Below are positions 17,219 through 28,092 of a stretch of DNA of 37,476 nt, piece by piece. Position numbers and translations under genes: made by a program. Source of the DNA: an uncultured Coriobacteriaceae bacterium (lineage in GTDB: Bacteria > Actinomycetota > Coriobacteriia > Coriobacteriales > Eggerthellaceae). Position 1 is the first letter of the stretch. Every line of letters begins with the position of its first letter. The stretch is from assembly GCA_900550055.1 (NCBI GenBank), contig URQU01000016.1, forward strand, positions 1 through 37,476. Reading direction: 5' to 3'. The notes beneath the pieces are model-generated. The model was not told the DNA's origin and ran no database searches. It was given only the letters and a program-made list of their open reading frames with translations.

Positions 17219-19162
17219 ATGAGCAATACCCCTGAAGTTATCGAAGACGATCCCATCGAGGTGCGCAAGGCCAAGCGCCAGGCCATGCTCGATGCGGGCG
17301 AGAACCCCTATGGCCATGCGTTCGACTACAGCCATCATCTGGCCGAGCTCGAGCAGCTCTATGCGCACCTTGAGGACGGGGATTCCACCGAGGACCTGGT
17401 CAAGGTCGCCGGCCGTATCATGTCCAAGCGCGTGCAGGGCAAGATCGCCTTTTTGGGTCTGCGCGACGCCACGGGCGACATGCAGCTGTTCTGCCGCATC
17501 AACGAGCTGGGCGAAGAGGCCTTCGGCCGCCTGAAGGACCTTGATGTGGGCGACTGGATCGGCGTCGAGGGCGCTATGATGCGCACGCGCCGCGGCCAGC
17601 TCTCGGTTGCCGTCTCGTCCTTCGAGCTGCTCAGCAAGTCCATCCGCCCGCTGCCCGAGAAGTTCCACGGCTTGGCGGACAAGGAGACGCGTTATCGCCA
17701 GCGTTACGTCGACCTGGTCATGAACCCCGAGGTCAAGCAGGTCTTCGAGAAGCGCTTCAAGATCGTTGCCGCCATCCGCCGCTACATGGAGGACCAGGGC
17801 TTCTACGAGGTGGAAACGCCGTTTCTGCACCCCATCCTGGGCGGCGCGAACGCAAAGCCGTTCGTCACGCACTTCAACGCGCTCGATCGCGACTACTTCC
17901 TGCGCATCGCCACCGAGCTGCCGCTCAAGCGCCTGCTCGTAGGCGGCTTCGAGAAGGTGTTCGAGATCGGCCGTCAGTTCCGCAACGAGGGCATGGACCC
18001 GTACCACAACCCCGAGTTCACCACCATGGAGGCATATCAGGCCTTCTCCGACCTTAACGGCATGATGGACCTCACCGAGGGCTTCATCAAGGCGGCCGCC
18101 GAAGCCGCCTGCGGCACGCTCAAGGTCAGCTACCAGGGCGTCGACATCGACCTGTCCGGCCAGTGGCCGCGCGAGACCATGTGCGGTCTGGCAACGCGCT
18201 ATGCCGGTGAAGAGGTTTCCTTCGACCGCAGCCGTGAGGACCTAGTGGCCATCCTGGAGAAGAACGGCGGACGCGCCGAGGACGCGTGGGGCAAGGGCAA
18301 GCTCATCTCCGAGATCTTCGAGGCCGTGGCCGAGGAGAAGCTTATCCAGCCCGTGTTCGTCACCGAGCATCCGCTGGAGATCTCCCCGCTGGCCAAGAAG
18401 CTGCCGAACAACCCCGAGCTTACCGAGCGCTTCGAGCTGTTCATCTGCGGCCACGAGTACGCCAACGCCTTCAACGAGCTCAACGACCCGGTCGACCAGG
18501 CCGAGCGCTTCCGTGCGCAGGTCGAGGCCAAGGACATGGGCGACGACGAGGCCATGGGCTACGACGCCGACTACATCCGCGCGCTCGAGTACGGCATGCC
18601 TCCGGCAGGCGGCGTGGGCATCGGCATCGACCGTCTGACCATGCTGCTTACCGATTCTCCGACCATTCGCGACGTGCTGCTGTTCCCGCACATGCGCGAC
18701 GAGGCCCCTGCCGGTGCCAAGCCCGCCGCACGTCCGGCCGCTCCGGTCGAGCAGCCCGCCGAGGAGCCTATCGACTTCTCCAAGGTGGTCGTCGAGCCGC
18801 TGTTCGCCGACGAGGTGGACTTCGACACGTTCAGCAAGTCCGACTTCCGCGCCGTTAAGGTCAAGGATTGCGTGGCCGTGCCGAAGAGCAAGAAGCTGCT
18901 GCAGTTCACGCTTGACGACGGCACGGGCGAAGATCGCACCATCCTGTCCGGCATCCACGCGTACTACGAGCCGGAGGAGCTGGTGGGCCGCACGCTCGTG
19001 GCCATCACCAACCTGCCGCCGCGCAAGATGATGGGCATCGCCTCCTGCGGCATGCTGTTGTCCGCCGTGCACGAGGAGAAGGTCGACGACGACACCACCG
19101 AGGAGCGTCTGAACCTGCTCATGGTCTCCGACCGCATCCCGGCCGGCGCCAAGCTATACTAA
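17219..19162 (+). CDS. lysS: Lysyl-tRNA synthetase (class II) with C-terminal tRNA-binding domain
   Basis: 647 residues; the usual bacterial LysRS is about 490-510. Residues 1-495 are a complete class II enzyme: OB fold at 60-145, motif 1 region RFKIVAAIRRYM (179-190), motif 2 FEIGRQFRNEGMD (248-260), NPEFTTMEAYQA (264-275) and motif 3 GVGIGIDRLTMLL (465-477). An Ala/Pro linker (496-515) leads to an OB-fold domain at 535-647 of the EMAP-II/Trbp111 type, seen also at the C-terminus of many MetRS enzymes: SDFRAVKVKDCVAVPKSKKL (541-560), then NLPPRKMMGIASCGMLLSA (598-616). That domain binds tRNA non-specifically and should raise tRNA affinity. The ATG follows GAAGGG at 17206-17211. Ends before a 17-bp bidirectional terminator. 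Confidence 0.96.
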   Translation: MSNTPEVIEDDPIEVRKAKRQAMLDAGENPYGHAFDYSHHLAELEQLYAHLEDGDSTEDLVKVAGRIMSKRVQGKIAFLGLRDATGDMQLFCRINELGEEAFGRLKDLDVGDWIGVEGAMMRTRRGQLSVAVSSFELLSKSIRPLPEKFHGLADKETRYRQRYVDLVMNPEVKQVFEKRFKIVAAIRRYMEDQGFYEVETPFLHPILGGANAKPFVTHFNALDRDYFLRIATELPLKRLLVGGFEKVFEIGRQFRNEGMDPYHNPEFTTMEAYQAFSDLNGMMDLTEGFIKAAAEAACGTLKVSYQGVDIDLSGQWPRETMCGLATRYAGEEVSFDRSREDLVAILEKNGGRAEDAWGKGKLISEIFEAVAEEKLIQPVFVTEHPLEISPLAKKLPNNPELTERFELFICGHEYANAFNELNDPVDQAERFRAQVEAKDMGDDEAMGYDADYIRALEYGMPPAGGVGIGIDRLTMLLTDSPTIRDVLLFPHMRDEAPAGAKPAARPAAPVEQPAEEPIDFSKVVVEPLFADEVDFDTFSKSDFRAVKVKDCVAVPKSKKLLQFTLDDGTGEDRTILSGIHAYYEPEELVGRTLVAITNLPPRKMMGIASCGMLLSAVHEEKVDDDTTEERLNLLMVSDRIPAGAKLY

Positions 19163-19181
19163 GCCCCGCGCATCGTCGCAT

Positions 19182-19231
19182 AAACACACGAAGGCCCGTC
19201 TGGGTGATCCCGGGCGGGCCTTCGTGTGTTT
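19182..19231. terminator. Bidirectional terminator between lysS and the AI-2E permease gene
   Basis: 17-bp perfect stem AAACACACGAAGGCCCG (19182-19198) / CGGGCCTTCGTGTGTTT (19215-19231). It has AAA on one side and TTT on the other, and lies between genes pointing at each other. About 190 nt between it and the minus-strand stop codon hold nothing recognisable. Confidence 0.88.
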
Positions 19232-19420
19232 GGCGGCAGATCGGTCGGGGAGGGGTGGTGCTCGGACGGTCCGAGCTTAGCGGATGGGAAAGCGTTAAGG
19301 CCTGCGGCCTACGAAGGGCATCTTGGGAATCGCGCCTGCCTGGTTGTCGCGAAAGGCAAGGCGGAGCAGGGCGCGGGGCATCCGATGCGTCCTGCGGCGA
19401 TGATGCCCCGCTCAACGTCG

Positions 19421-20575
19421 CTATGCCGAACGCGTCTGTTGCGATGCGGCGCCGTCTTCGCGCCCCAATGCGCGTTCCGCGTCCTGTTTCGCGAAGTGCT
19501 CCATGGCAAGCGTTCGGATCGTGGAGATGACGGGCACGCCCAAAAGCACGCCCAGAAGGCCGAACAGCGATCCGCCGGCGATAACCGCCACGAACACCCA
19601 GATGCTCGGCAGGCCCACCGACTGTCCCACCACGTTCGGGTAGATGAGGTGTCCCTCGATTTGCTGGAGGATCACCAGGAACACGATGAACTGCAGGGCT
19701 TGCACGGGGTCTTGCGATAAAATCATCGCCGCACCCATGATGCCGCCGATCCATGCGCCGGCGAACGGGATGAGCGACGACACGCCCACGATAAGGCCGA
19801 TGGAGGCAGCATAGGGGAACTGCAGGATGGTGCCGCCGATGGCGCACAGGGCGCCTAAGATAACCGCCTCGATGCATTGCCCGCGGATGAAGCGCGAGAA
19901 GCAGTCGTTGGTGATGGCGCAAGCGTGCAGCACGCGTCGGCGCAGGTCCTCGCCGGGGATGAAGCTGGCCGCGCGCATGGCGCCGGCGTGCACGCGGTCC
20001 TTGTCAAGCAGCAGATACAGAGCGAACACCATGCCCAGCAGGATCGAAAGCGTCAGATGGGCCACCTCTCCGCTGGTCTGCGCCACGATGCGCAGCGCCT
20101 GGTCGGTGCCGCCTACGGCATCGAGGGCCTTTTGCCCGATAGAGTTCCAGGTGGCATTGTTCAAGATCGGGATGGCTTGCGCTCCGGGAAGGTTCGCGAT
20201 GGCCTGCGATGCCATGGTCGCGGCCTCCGATACGCCGGTGATGATGGCGGAGCCCACGGACTTGAACTCGCCGCCCACGAACGTGGTCAGCGCCGTAAGC
20301 GCCAAGGTGACGGCGGTGATGGCCAGGATGACGCAGATGGGGCGGCGGGTCTTGATCGCGAGCGCGTTGTTGGTATGGGGGAACCATCGCGATTCGAGGG
20401 CGCCGGCTAGGAAGTTGAGCAGATATGCCAGTACCGCGCCGATGGCCAGGGGCTCAAGGGCGGACCAGACGGTTGAGAGGATGGAGCAGAGGCCGTCGAA
20501 CCGTGCGACGACCAGCGCCGCCACCGCAAGGGCGGCGACAAGGATAAGGGCGTAACGTATGGAGTGCCTGTTCAT
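19421..20575 (-). CDS. AI-2E-family transporter (PF01594-type membrane permease)
   Basis: 384 residues from the start MNRHSIRY. An integral membrane protein of the YdiK/TqsA/PerM family; members export or leak various small solutes, and the name AI-2E does not establish quorum-signal export. Eight or so hydrophobic segments: an N-terminal group, a non-membrane stretch around 75-160, and a C-terminal group with the family features GQCIEAVILGALCAIGG and the conserved segment EGHLIYPNVVGQSVGLPSIW, then GSLFGLLGVLLGVPV. The start is 20575, since AGGATC precedes it on the minus strand; an in-frame ATG at 20644 would add 23 residues with no binding site. It interrupts the lysS-clpC interval and points toward lysS. 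Confidence 0.9.
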   Translation of the reverse strand: MNRHSIRYALILVAALAVAALVVARFDGLCSILSTVWSALEPLAIGAVLAYLLNFLAGALESRWFPHTNNALAIKTRRPICVILAITAVTLALTALTTFVGGEFKSVGSAIITGVSEAATMASQAIANLPGAQAIPILNNATWNSIGQKALDAVGGTDQALRIVAQTSGEVAHLTLSILLGMVFALYLLLDKDRVHAGAMRAASFIPGEDLRRRVLHACAITNDCFSRFIRGQCIEAVILGALCAIGGTILQFPYAASIGLIVGVSSLIPFAGAWIGGIMGAAMILSQDPVQALQFIVFLVILQQIEGHLIYPNVVGQSVGLPSIWVFVAVIAGGSLFGLLGVLLGVPVISTIRTLAMEHFAKQDAERALGREDGAASQQTRSA

Positions 20576-20627
20576 GTGATCCTGTCGGTTGAAGGGGATG
20601 GGCCGCGCTGTCGCGCGTTTCGCAACC

Positions 20628-20633
20628 AGTATA
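20628..20633 (-). promoter_or_regulatory. -10 element of the AI-2E permease gene
   Basis: TATACT on the minus strand, 53 nt upstream of the start codon. No -35 match is visible. Confidence 0.4.
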
Positions 20634-20705
20634 AGCGTGTGCATCGGTTAAGGCGCCGTGCTTGCGCGCTTGTCGACCTTTCGTGAAGAACCGCTTGCGA
20701 AATCC

Positions 20706-20732
20706 GGGTAAAAAGGGGCAAAAGGGGTCAAA
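20706..20732 (+). promoter_or_regulatory. Three tandem CtsR-like heptads upstream of clpC
   Basis: GGGTAAA (20706-20712), GGGCAAA (20716-20722) and GGTCAAA (20726-20732), spaced by exactly 3 nt, giving a 10-bp period. The CtsR operator of Firmicutes is a direct repeat of RGTCAAA with 3-nt spacing. The third heptad matches fully; the other two differ by one or two bases. No ctsR gene is in the window. It lies about 170 nt before clpC. Confidence 0.5.
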
Positions 20733-20800
20733 TAGCGCTTCTGGTGTGTGCGGATTGCACGTAGCAAGGGCAACGGGCGCTGTGCGGCTCCGGGCTACTT

Positions 20801-20815
20801 TATTATGTATACGAT
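20801..20815 (+). promoter_or_regulatory. Probable -10 region of clpC
   Basis: TATTAT (20801-20806) or TATACGAT (20809-20816) could serve as -10. Either places transcription start just before or at the CIRCE element. No -35 match. Confidence 0.35.
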
Positions 20816-20826
20816 ACGTTAACGGC

Positions 20827-20853
20827 TTAGCAGTCCCTTGACTGGAGTGCTAA
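20827..20853 (+). promoter_or_regulatory. CIRCE element (HrcA operator)
   Basis: TTAGCAGTC (20827-20835), nine nt, GAGTGCTAA (20845-20853). This agrees with the consensus TTAGCACTC-N9-GAGTGCTAA at 17 of 18 positions, with the exact 9-nt spacing. It lies 47 nt before the clpC start, where bound HrcA repressor would block transcription until heat stress. Confidence 0.9.
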
Positions 20854-20900
20854 CATGAACAACCGAGACCATAATCATATGCCGCGAGAATCGAGGCTTC

Positions 20901-23474
<2,574 letters not shown>

Positions 23475-23581
23475 GGCCTTAGGAAACCTTGCAGCGTTCG
23501 ATTAAGGCTTGCGAGCACGCACGTCACGCGCTCTTTTTCCATACAGCGCGTAGCGTGCCTGCGAAAACGCGGCAGTTGCTT

Positions 23582-23615
23582 TAGAATGGGAGGCGGTCCC
23601 GAAAGGGGCCGCCTC
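23582..23615 (+). promoter_or_regulatory. ispD -10 element and leader hairpin
   Basis: TAGAAT at 23582-23587, then an 11-bp hairpin GAGGCGGTCCC (23590-23600) / GGGGCCGCCTC (23605-23615) with a GAAA tetraloop and one G-U pair. The stem is followed by ATTTGTTTT, so it could instead be the clpC terminator. If transcription begins here the hairpin lies at the very 5' end. Confidence 0.5.
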
Positions 23616-23642
23616 ATTTGTTTTCGACGGAAAGAGGAAACC

Positions 23643-24491
23643 ATGCCCAAGACCGTTGACCCGGTGTTCTCGTCCTCGGTGCTCGCCGCAGCCGATCTGG
23701 CAACAGCGCTCGACATCGATGCGCTCACGCAATCCTTGGCCGGCCTTGAGGGCAAGGTCGACAAGAACCCGAAGACGGCGGCCATCATCTTGGCCGGCGG
23801 CACGGGCGAGCGTTTCGGCAATGAGGGCGGCAAGCAGCTGGTGGAAATCGGCGGCAAGCCGATCCTCACCTGGTCGGTCGAGGCCTTCGACGCCGTAGGC
23901 GATATCGGCCTCATCGTCATCGTCTGCCCGGCCGAACGTCAGGGCGAGTACCTGAGCAAGGCCGTCGACCCCTTCTCGTTCGCTACGCCCATCGTGGTCG
24001 CCGCGGCGGGTTCCACGCGTCAGGAATCGGCGTTTTCCGGCCTTGAGCTGGTGCCCGAGGAGTTCGAGTACGTGGTCATGCACGATGGCGCCCGTCCGCT
24101 CATCTCGGCCGACCTGATCGCCCATACCATCGCCACCCTCAAGGGCAACATCGACGCCGACGGCGCCGTGGTGGCCCATCCCGCCATCGATACGCTGAAA
24201 GTGGTGGAAAACGGCGTTATCGTCGGCACGCCCGACCGCAGCGTGTTCTGGAACGCGCAAACCCCGCAGGTGTTCCGCGCGGGCATCTACCGCCGCGCGC
24301 ACGCCTCGGCGCTCTCCGACGGGTTCGTCGGCACCGACGACAGCTCCTTGATCGAGCGTCTCGGCGGCCGCGTCCTTGTGGTAGAGGGCAAGCGCGACAA
24401 CATCAAGCTCACCGTCCCGGAGGACTACCTCATGCTCGTGGCCGCCGTGCGCGAGCGTTATCTCAAGCAGAAAGGCGAGCAGGAGCAATGA
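23643..24491 (+). CDS. ispD: 2-C-methyl-D-erythritol 4-phosphate cytidylyltransferase
   Basis: Third step of the MEP isoprenoid pathway: CTP plus MEP gives CDP-ME. 282 residues against about 230 in the family, because of an N-terminal extension of about 44 residues with no recognised domain. The core starts AAIILAGGTGERFG (46-59), the CTP loop with the conserved Arg and Lys (GGKQL follows), then HDGARPL and the substrate-binding TPQVFRA segment. ATG 23643 is preceded by AAGAGGAAA (23632-23640). It ends overlapping ispF by 4 nt (ATGA), so the two are translationally coupled. Some bacteria fuse IspD with IspF; here they are separate. Confidence 0.95.
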   Translation: MPKTVDPVFSSSVLAAADLATALDIDALTQSLAGLEGKVDKNPKTAAIILAGGTGERFGNEGGKQLVEIGGKPILTWSVEAFDAVGDIGLIVIVCPAERQGEYLSKAVDPFSFATPIVVAAAGSTRQESAFSGLELVPEEFEYVVMHDGARPLISADLIAHTIATLKGNIDADGAVVAHPAIDTLKVVENGVIVGTPDRSVFWNAQTPQVFRAGIYRRAHASALSDGFVGTDDSSLIERLGGRVLVVEGKRDNIKLTVPEDYLMLVAAVRERYLKQKGEQEQ

Positions 24492-24985
24492 GCCTCGGAT
24501 TCAGCGCCCTGCGCATAGGGCAGGGCTACGACGTGCATAAGCTGGTCGAGGGCCGCAAGCTCATCATCGGCGGGGTTGATATCCCGCACACCCTGGGGCT
24601 GCTCGGCCACTCCGACGCCGATGTGCTGGCGCATGCCGTGGCCGATGCGCTGCTCGGCGCCATCCGCGGCGGCGACATCGGCAAGCTCTTTCCCGACACC
24701 GATCCCGAATGGGAGGGGGCCGATTCCATGAAGCTGTTGGCGGCCGTTGCGGACAAGGTGCGCGAAGAGGGCTTCCAAATCATCGATGTCGATAGCGTCA
24801 TTGCAGCTCAGGCACCGAAGATGGCGCCGCATCGCCAGCAGATGCGCGAGAACTTGGCAGCCGCCATGGGCATCGCTGTCGACAACGTCGGCGTGAAGGC
24901 AACCACCACCGAGCATCTGGGTTTCGAAGGCCGTCAGGAGGGCATCTCCGCCACGGCCGTGGCCCTGCTGGCGCGATGTAGCTAG
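24488..24985 (+). CDS. ispF: 2-C-methyl-D-erythritol 2,4-cyclodiphosphate synthase
   Basis: 165 residues, normal length. Converts CDP-ME 2-phosphate to MEcPP; trimeric zinc enzyme. Metal ligands D15 and H17 (GYDVHKL) and H49 (in SDADVLAHAVADAL) are present, as are GDIGKLFPDTDPEW and the C-terminal ATTTEHLGFEGRQEG loop. GGCGAGCAGGAG at the end of ispD acts as its binding site. Starts inside the ispD stop (ATGA). The intervening enzyme IspE is not encoded here. Confidence 0.96.
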   Translation: MSLGFSALRIGQGYDVHKLVEGRKLIIGGVDIPHTLGLLGHSDADVLAHAVADALLGAIRGGDIGKLFPDTDPEWEGADSMKLLAAVADKVREEGFQIIDVDSVIAAQAPKMAPHRQQMRENLAAAMGIAVDNVGVKATTTEHLGFEGRQEGISATAVALLARCS

Positions 24986-25074
24986 TTCGGGCGCGGTTTT
25001 CGCGACGCCTGGCCCCTTCACAGCCTTCGTCATCCCGCCGCACCATGCGGCATGCATATAGAACAGGAATGCAA

Positions 25075-26595
25075 ATGCTTAAGATCTACGACACCAAACT
25101 TCGCGAGAAGGTACCTTTCGAGTCGCTCGAGCACGGGAAGATCGGTATGTACGTGTGCGGTCCCACCGTGTACAACTACATCCACATCGGCAACGCCCGC
25201 ACCTTCGTCAGCTTCGACGTCATCCGCCGCTACCTCTCCTGGCGCGGCTTCGACGTGAAGTTCGTCTCCAACATCACCGACGTCGATGACAAGATCATCA
25301 AGAAGGCCAACGAAGAAGGCCGCAGCGCAGCCGAGGTTGCCGCTGAATATTCGCAGGCCTTCCTTGACGACATGCACGCCATGAACGTGCAGGACCCCGA
25401 TGTGCGACCGCGCGCCACCGAGGAGATCCCCGAGATGATCCAGCTCATCCAGGAGCTCATCGACGGCGGCCATGCGTACGAGGTCGAAGGCGATGTCTAC
25501 TTCAGCGTGCGCAGCTACGCTGATTATGGCGCGCTGTCCGGTCGCAACATCGACGAGATGGAAGGCGGCCATCGCGAGCTGCGCGCCGACGGCCAGGGTC
25601 TGGAAGACCGCAAGCGCGACCATCTCGACTTCGCGCTGTGGAAGGCGGCCAAGCCCGGCGAGCCTTCTTGGGAAAGCCCGTGGGGCCAGGGTCGTCCCGG
25701 CTGGCACATCGAGTGTTCGGCCATGTCGCGCAAGTACCTGGGCCTGCCCTTCGACATCCACGGCGGCGGAGCCGACCTGGTGTTCCCGCATCACGAAAAC
25801 GAGCGTGCCCAGTCCGAGGCCGCATGCGGCTGCACCTTCGCCAATCACTGGATGCACAGCGGCATGCTGCAGATCAACCACGAGAAGATGAGCAAGTCGC
25901 TGGGCAATTTTCTGCTGTTGCGCGACATCCTCAAGACCACGTCCCCCGATGTGCTGCGTTTCCTTATGCTGCAAACGCATTACCGCAGCCCGCTCGATTT
26001 CTCCGATGAGCGCCTCGACGAGGCCGCATCCGCGCTTTCCCGCATCGAGAACGCTGTGCGCAACCTTGATTGGCAGATGAAGAACGCCCAGGAAGTGCCC
26101 AGCCCGCTTGACACCCAGGCTATCCTGAAGCAGGCGAAGTCCACGCGCGTCGAGTTCGTCCTGGCCATGGATGACGACTTCAACGCTCCCCGTGCGCTGG
26201 GCGAGGTGTTCGACCTGGTCGGTTTCGCGAACACCCAGATCGCCGACAAGACGCTTTCGCTCTCCGACGTTCCTGCCGTGCGCGACCTGCGCGAGACCAT
26301 CACCACGCTCATGCGCGTGTTCGGCGTGGAGGTCGCTCCCCAGGATTGGGAGGACGAGCAGGCCGACGCATACCCGGTCGAGGTCGTCGACTTGGCGAAA
26401 CAGGTTGCCGGCTACGAGGGCTCGGATGCTCATGAGGCTGTCGATGCCCTGCTCGATGCCCGTGCCACCGCGCGTGCCGAGAAGAACTGGGCCGTGGCCG
26501 ATGCCGTGCGCGATGGCCTGACGGGGCTGGGCTTCACCATCGAGGACACCCCTCAGGGTGCTCGCGTCAGCTACGACCCCTCTGAGGGCAAGTAG
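25075..26595 (+). CDS. cysS: Cysteinyl-tRNA synthetase
   Basis: Class I synthetase charging tRNA-Cys; 506 residues, slightly longer than the common 460-470. Signature HIGH motif as HIGN (37-40) in YVCGPTVYNYIHIGNAR, zinc ligand C28, WHIECSAM and HHENE for the other ligands, and KMSKS at 271-275. The C-terminal anticodon-binding domain has a somewhat longer tail. ATG 25075 (MLKIYDT) is used because ACAGGA (25062-25067) sits at the right spacing; an in-frame ATG at 25045 would add ten unconserved residues. A small hairpin GCCGC-ACCAT-GCGGC (25037-25051) lies in the 90-nt gap after ispF. Confidence 0.96.
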   Translation: MLKIYDTKLREKVPFESLEHGKIGMYVCGPTVYNYIHIGNARTFVSFDVIRRYLSWRGFDVKFVSNITDVDDKIIKKANEEGRSAAEVAAEYSQAFLDDMHAMNVQDPDVRPRATEEIPEMIQLIQELIDGGHAYEVEGDVYFSVRSYADYGALSGRNIDEMEGGHRELRADGQGLEDRKRDHLDFALWKAAKPGEPSWESPWGQGRPGWHIECSAMSRKYLGLPFDIHGGGADLVFPHHENERAQSEAACGCTFANHWMHSGMLQINHEKMSKSLGNFLLLRDILKTTSPDVLRFLMLQTHYRSPLDFSDERLDEAASALSRIENAVRNLDWQMKNAQEVPSPLDTQAILKQAKSTRVEFVLAMDDDFNAPRALGEVFDLVGFANTQIADKTLSLSDVPAVRDLRETITTLMRVFGVEVAPQDWEDEQADAYPVEVVDLAKQVAGYEGSDAHEAVDALLDARATARAEKNWAVADAVRDGLTGLGFTIEDTPQGARVSYDPSEGK

Positions 26596-26817
26596 GCTAA
26601 AACCGACGTTGCGGGCCGCTGCGCCGCTTCGTTCCCATTCTCAACCTTGCGGGCGTGGCCGAAAGGCTGCGCCCGGTCTGGCCTGACGCAAGATACGTTT
26701 TGCCGGGCCTTGGGCAAAAGGTGCTGGACTTGCCGTGCGGCGTCCGGTTGGATGGGCTCGAGGCGCGCGGCGGCTTTCGTGTTTGTACTGGATCGATTAC
26801 TACGAAGATTACTGCTG

Positions 26818-28092
26818 ATGACTGATTTTTCAACAACCGAGCTTCTTGCGCCCGCGGGCGGCCGCAGCCAGCTGGAGGCCGCCGTCCGTTTCGGGGCGGA
26901 TGCGGTGTATTTGGCCGCCGATAGGTTCGGCATGCGCCAACGTGCCGAGAACTTCACGCTTGATGACATCCCATCCGCCGTCGCCTTCGCGCATAAGGCG
27001 GGCGTGAAGGCATACGTGACGGTGAACACGCTCATGAGCCAGGCCGATATCGCCGCTTTGCCGCCGTATCTAGAAGCCCTTGACGCCTCGGGCGCTGACG
27101 CGCTCATCGTCAGCGACCTCGGTGCATTTTCCCTGGCGAAACGCTATGCCCCGCATATGGAGCTGCATGTGAGCACGCAGGCTTCCGTGATGAACGCCGA
27201 AGCTGCGCGCACCTGGCACGACCTGGGCGCATCGCGCGTGGTGGTCGCGCGCGAGATGAGCGTGGAGGATATCGCCGAGCTGCGCGCGCAGGCGCCGCGC
27301 GATCTTGAGATCGAGGCGTTCGTGCATGGCGCCATGTGCATGGCCTTCTCGGGGCGCTGCATGTTGTCCGCTGCCATGACGGGGCGCTCGGGTAACAAGG
27401 GTTATTGCGCGCAGCCGTGCCGATGGAGCTATGCGCTGGTGGAGGAAAAGCGTCCGGGTGCCTATTACCCCATCGAGGAGGACGTGCGCGGCACCTATGT
27501 CATGAACGCGCATGATCTGTGCATGATCGAGCATCTCGATGAGCTGGCGCAAGCTGGCGTCAGCTCGTTTAAGATCGAGGGCCGCAATAAGCGTGCGTTC
27601 TACGTTGCCACGGTGGTGCATGCCTATCGGGCGGTCATGGATGGCGCAGATCCGTCTGCGGTCATGTCCGACTTGCACGCCATTTCGCATCGCCCCTATG
27701 GTACCGGCTTCTATTTCGGTCAGCCAAGCCAACGCCAGGAGCGCGACGGCTACGACAAGGATTACCTGCATGCCGCTTCGGTCACCGCATGCAGCCCCGA
27801 AGGGGAGGGCAGGTGGCGAATCGAGGCCACGTGCCATAACCGGTTCCGCGAAGGCGATGAACTTGAGGCGCTTTCGCCGCGAAAAGCAATTGCAACGGCG
27901 AAGGTGAAGGGCCTTTCCTGGCTGGTGCGGCCAAGCGACGATCGCCCCGATCCGTCTCCCGAGCCCGTGCCGGTGGCGAATCGTACCATGGAAACCTATG
28001 CGTTCACCAGCGATATCGCATTGCAGCCGGGCGATTTGCTGCGCATCCGCGTTGATTCCGCCCCTCAAGGCGCGCAGGAAGTGAGGGCATGA
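26818..28092 (+). CDS. U32-family protein (TrhP-like tRNA hydroxylation enzyme)
   Basis: 424 residues. Although the family is named peptidase U32, characterised relatives make ho5U34 in tRNA or hydroxylate 23S rRNA, using prephenate. Visible marks are ELLAPAGGRSQLEAAVRFGADAVYL (8-32, shown as ELLAPAGG then FGADAVYL), STQASVMN (119-126), and the signature EAFVHGAMC...SGRCMLS (167-184). Four cysteines C174, C181, C197 and C201 match the Fe-S ligand pattern of TrhP-like enzymes. The ATG has only a weak site upstream; frames opening earlier in the same frame have no family similarity. The gene ends overlapping the MFS gene by 4 nt, so the two are co-translated. Protease activity is unlikely. Confidence 0.9.
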   Translation: MTDFSTTELLAPAGGRSQLEAAVRFGADAVYLAADRFGMRQRAENFTLDDIPSAVAFAHKAGVKAYVTVNTLMSQADIAALPPYLEALDASGADALIVSDLGAFSLAKRYAPHMELHVSTQASVMNAEAARTWHDLGASRVVVAREMSVEDIAELRAQAPRDLEIEAFVHGAMCMAFSGRCMLSAAMTGRSGNKGYCAQPCRWSYALVEEKRPGAYYPIEEDVRGTYVMNAHDLCMIEHLDELAQAGVSSFKIEGRNKRAFYVATVVHAYRAVMDGADPSAVMSDLHAISHRPYGTGFYFGQPSQRQERDGYDKDYLHAASVTACSPEGEGRWRIEATCHNRFREGDELEALSPRKAIATAKVKGLSWLVRPSDDRPDPSPEPVPVANRTMETYAFTSDIALQPGDLLRIRVDSAPQGAQEVRA

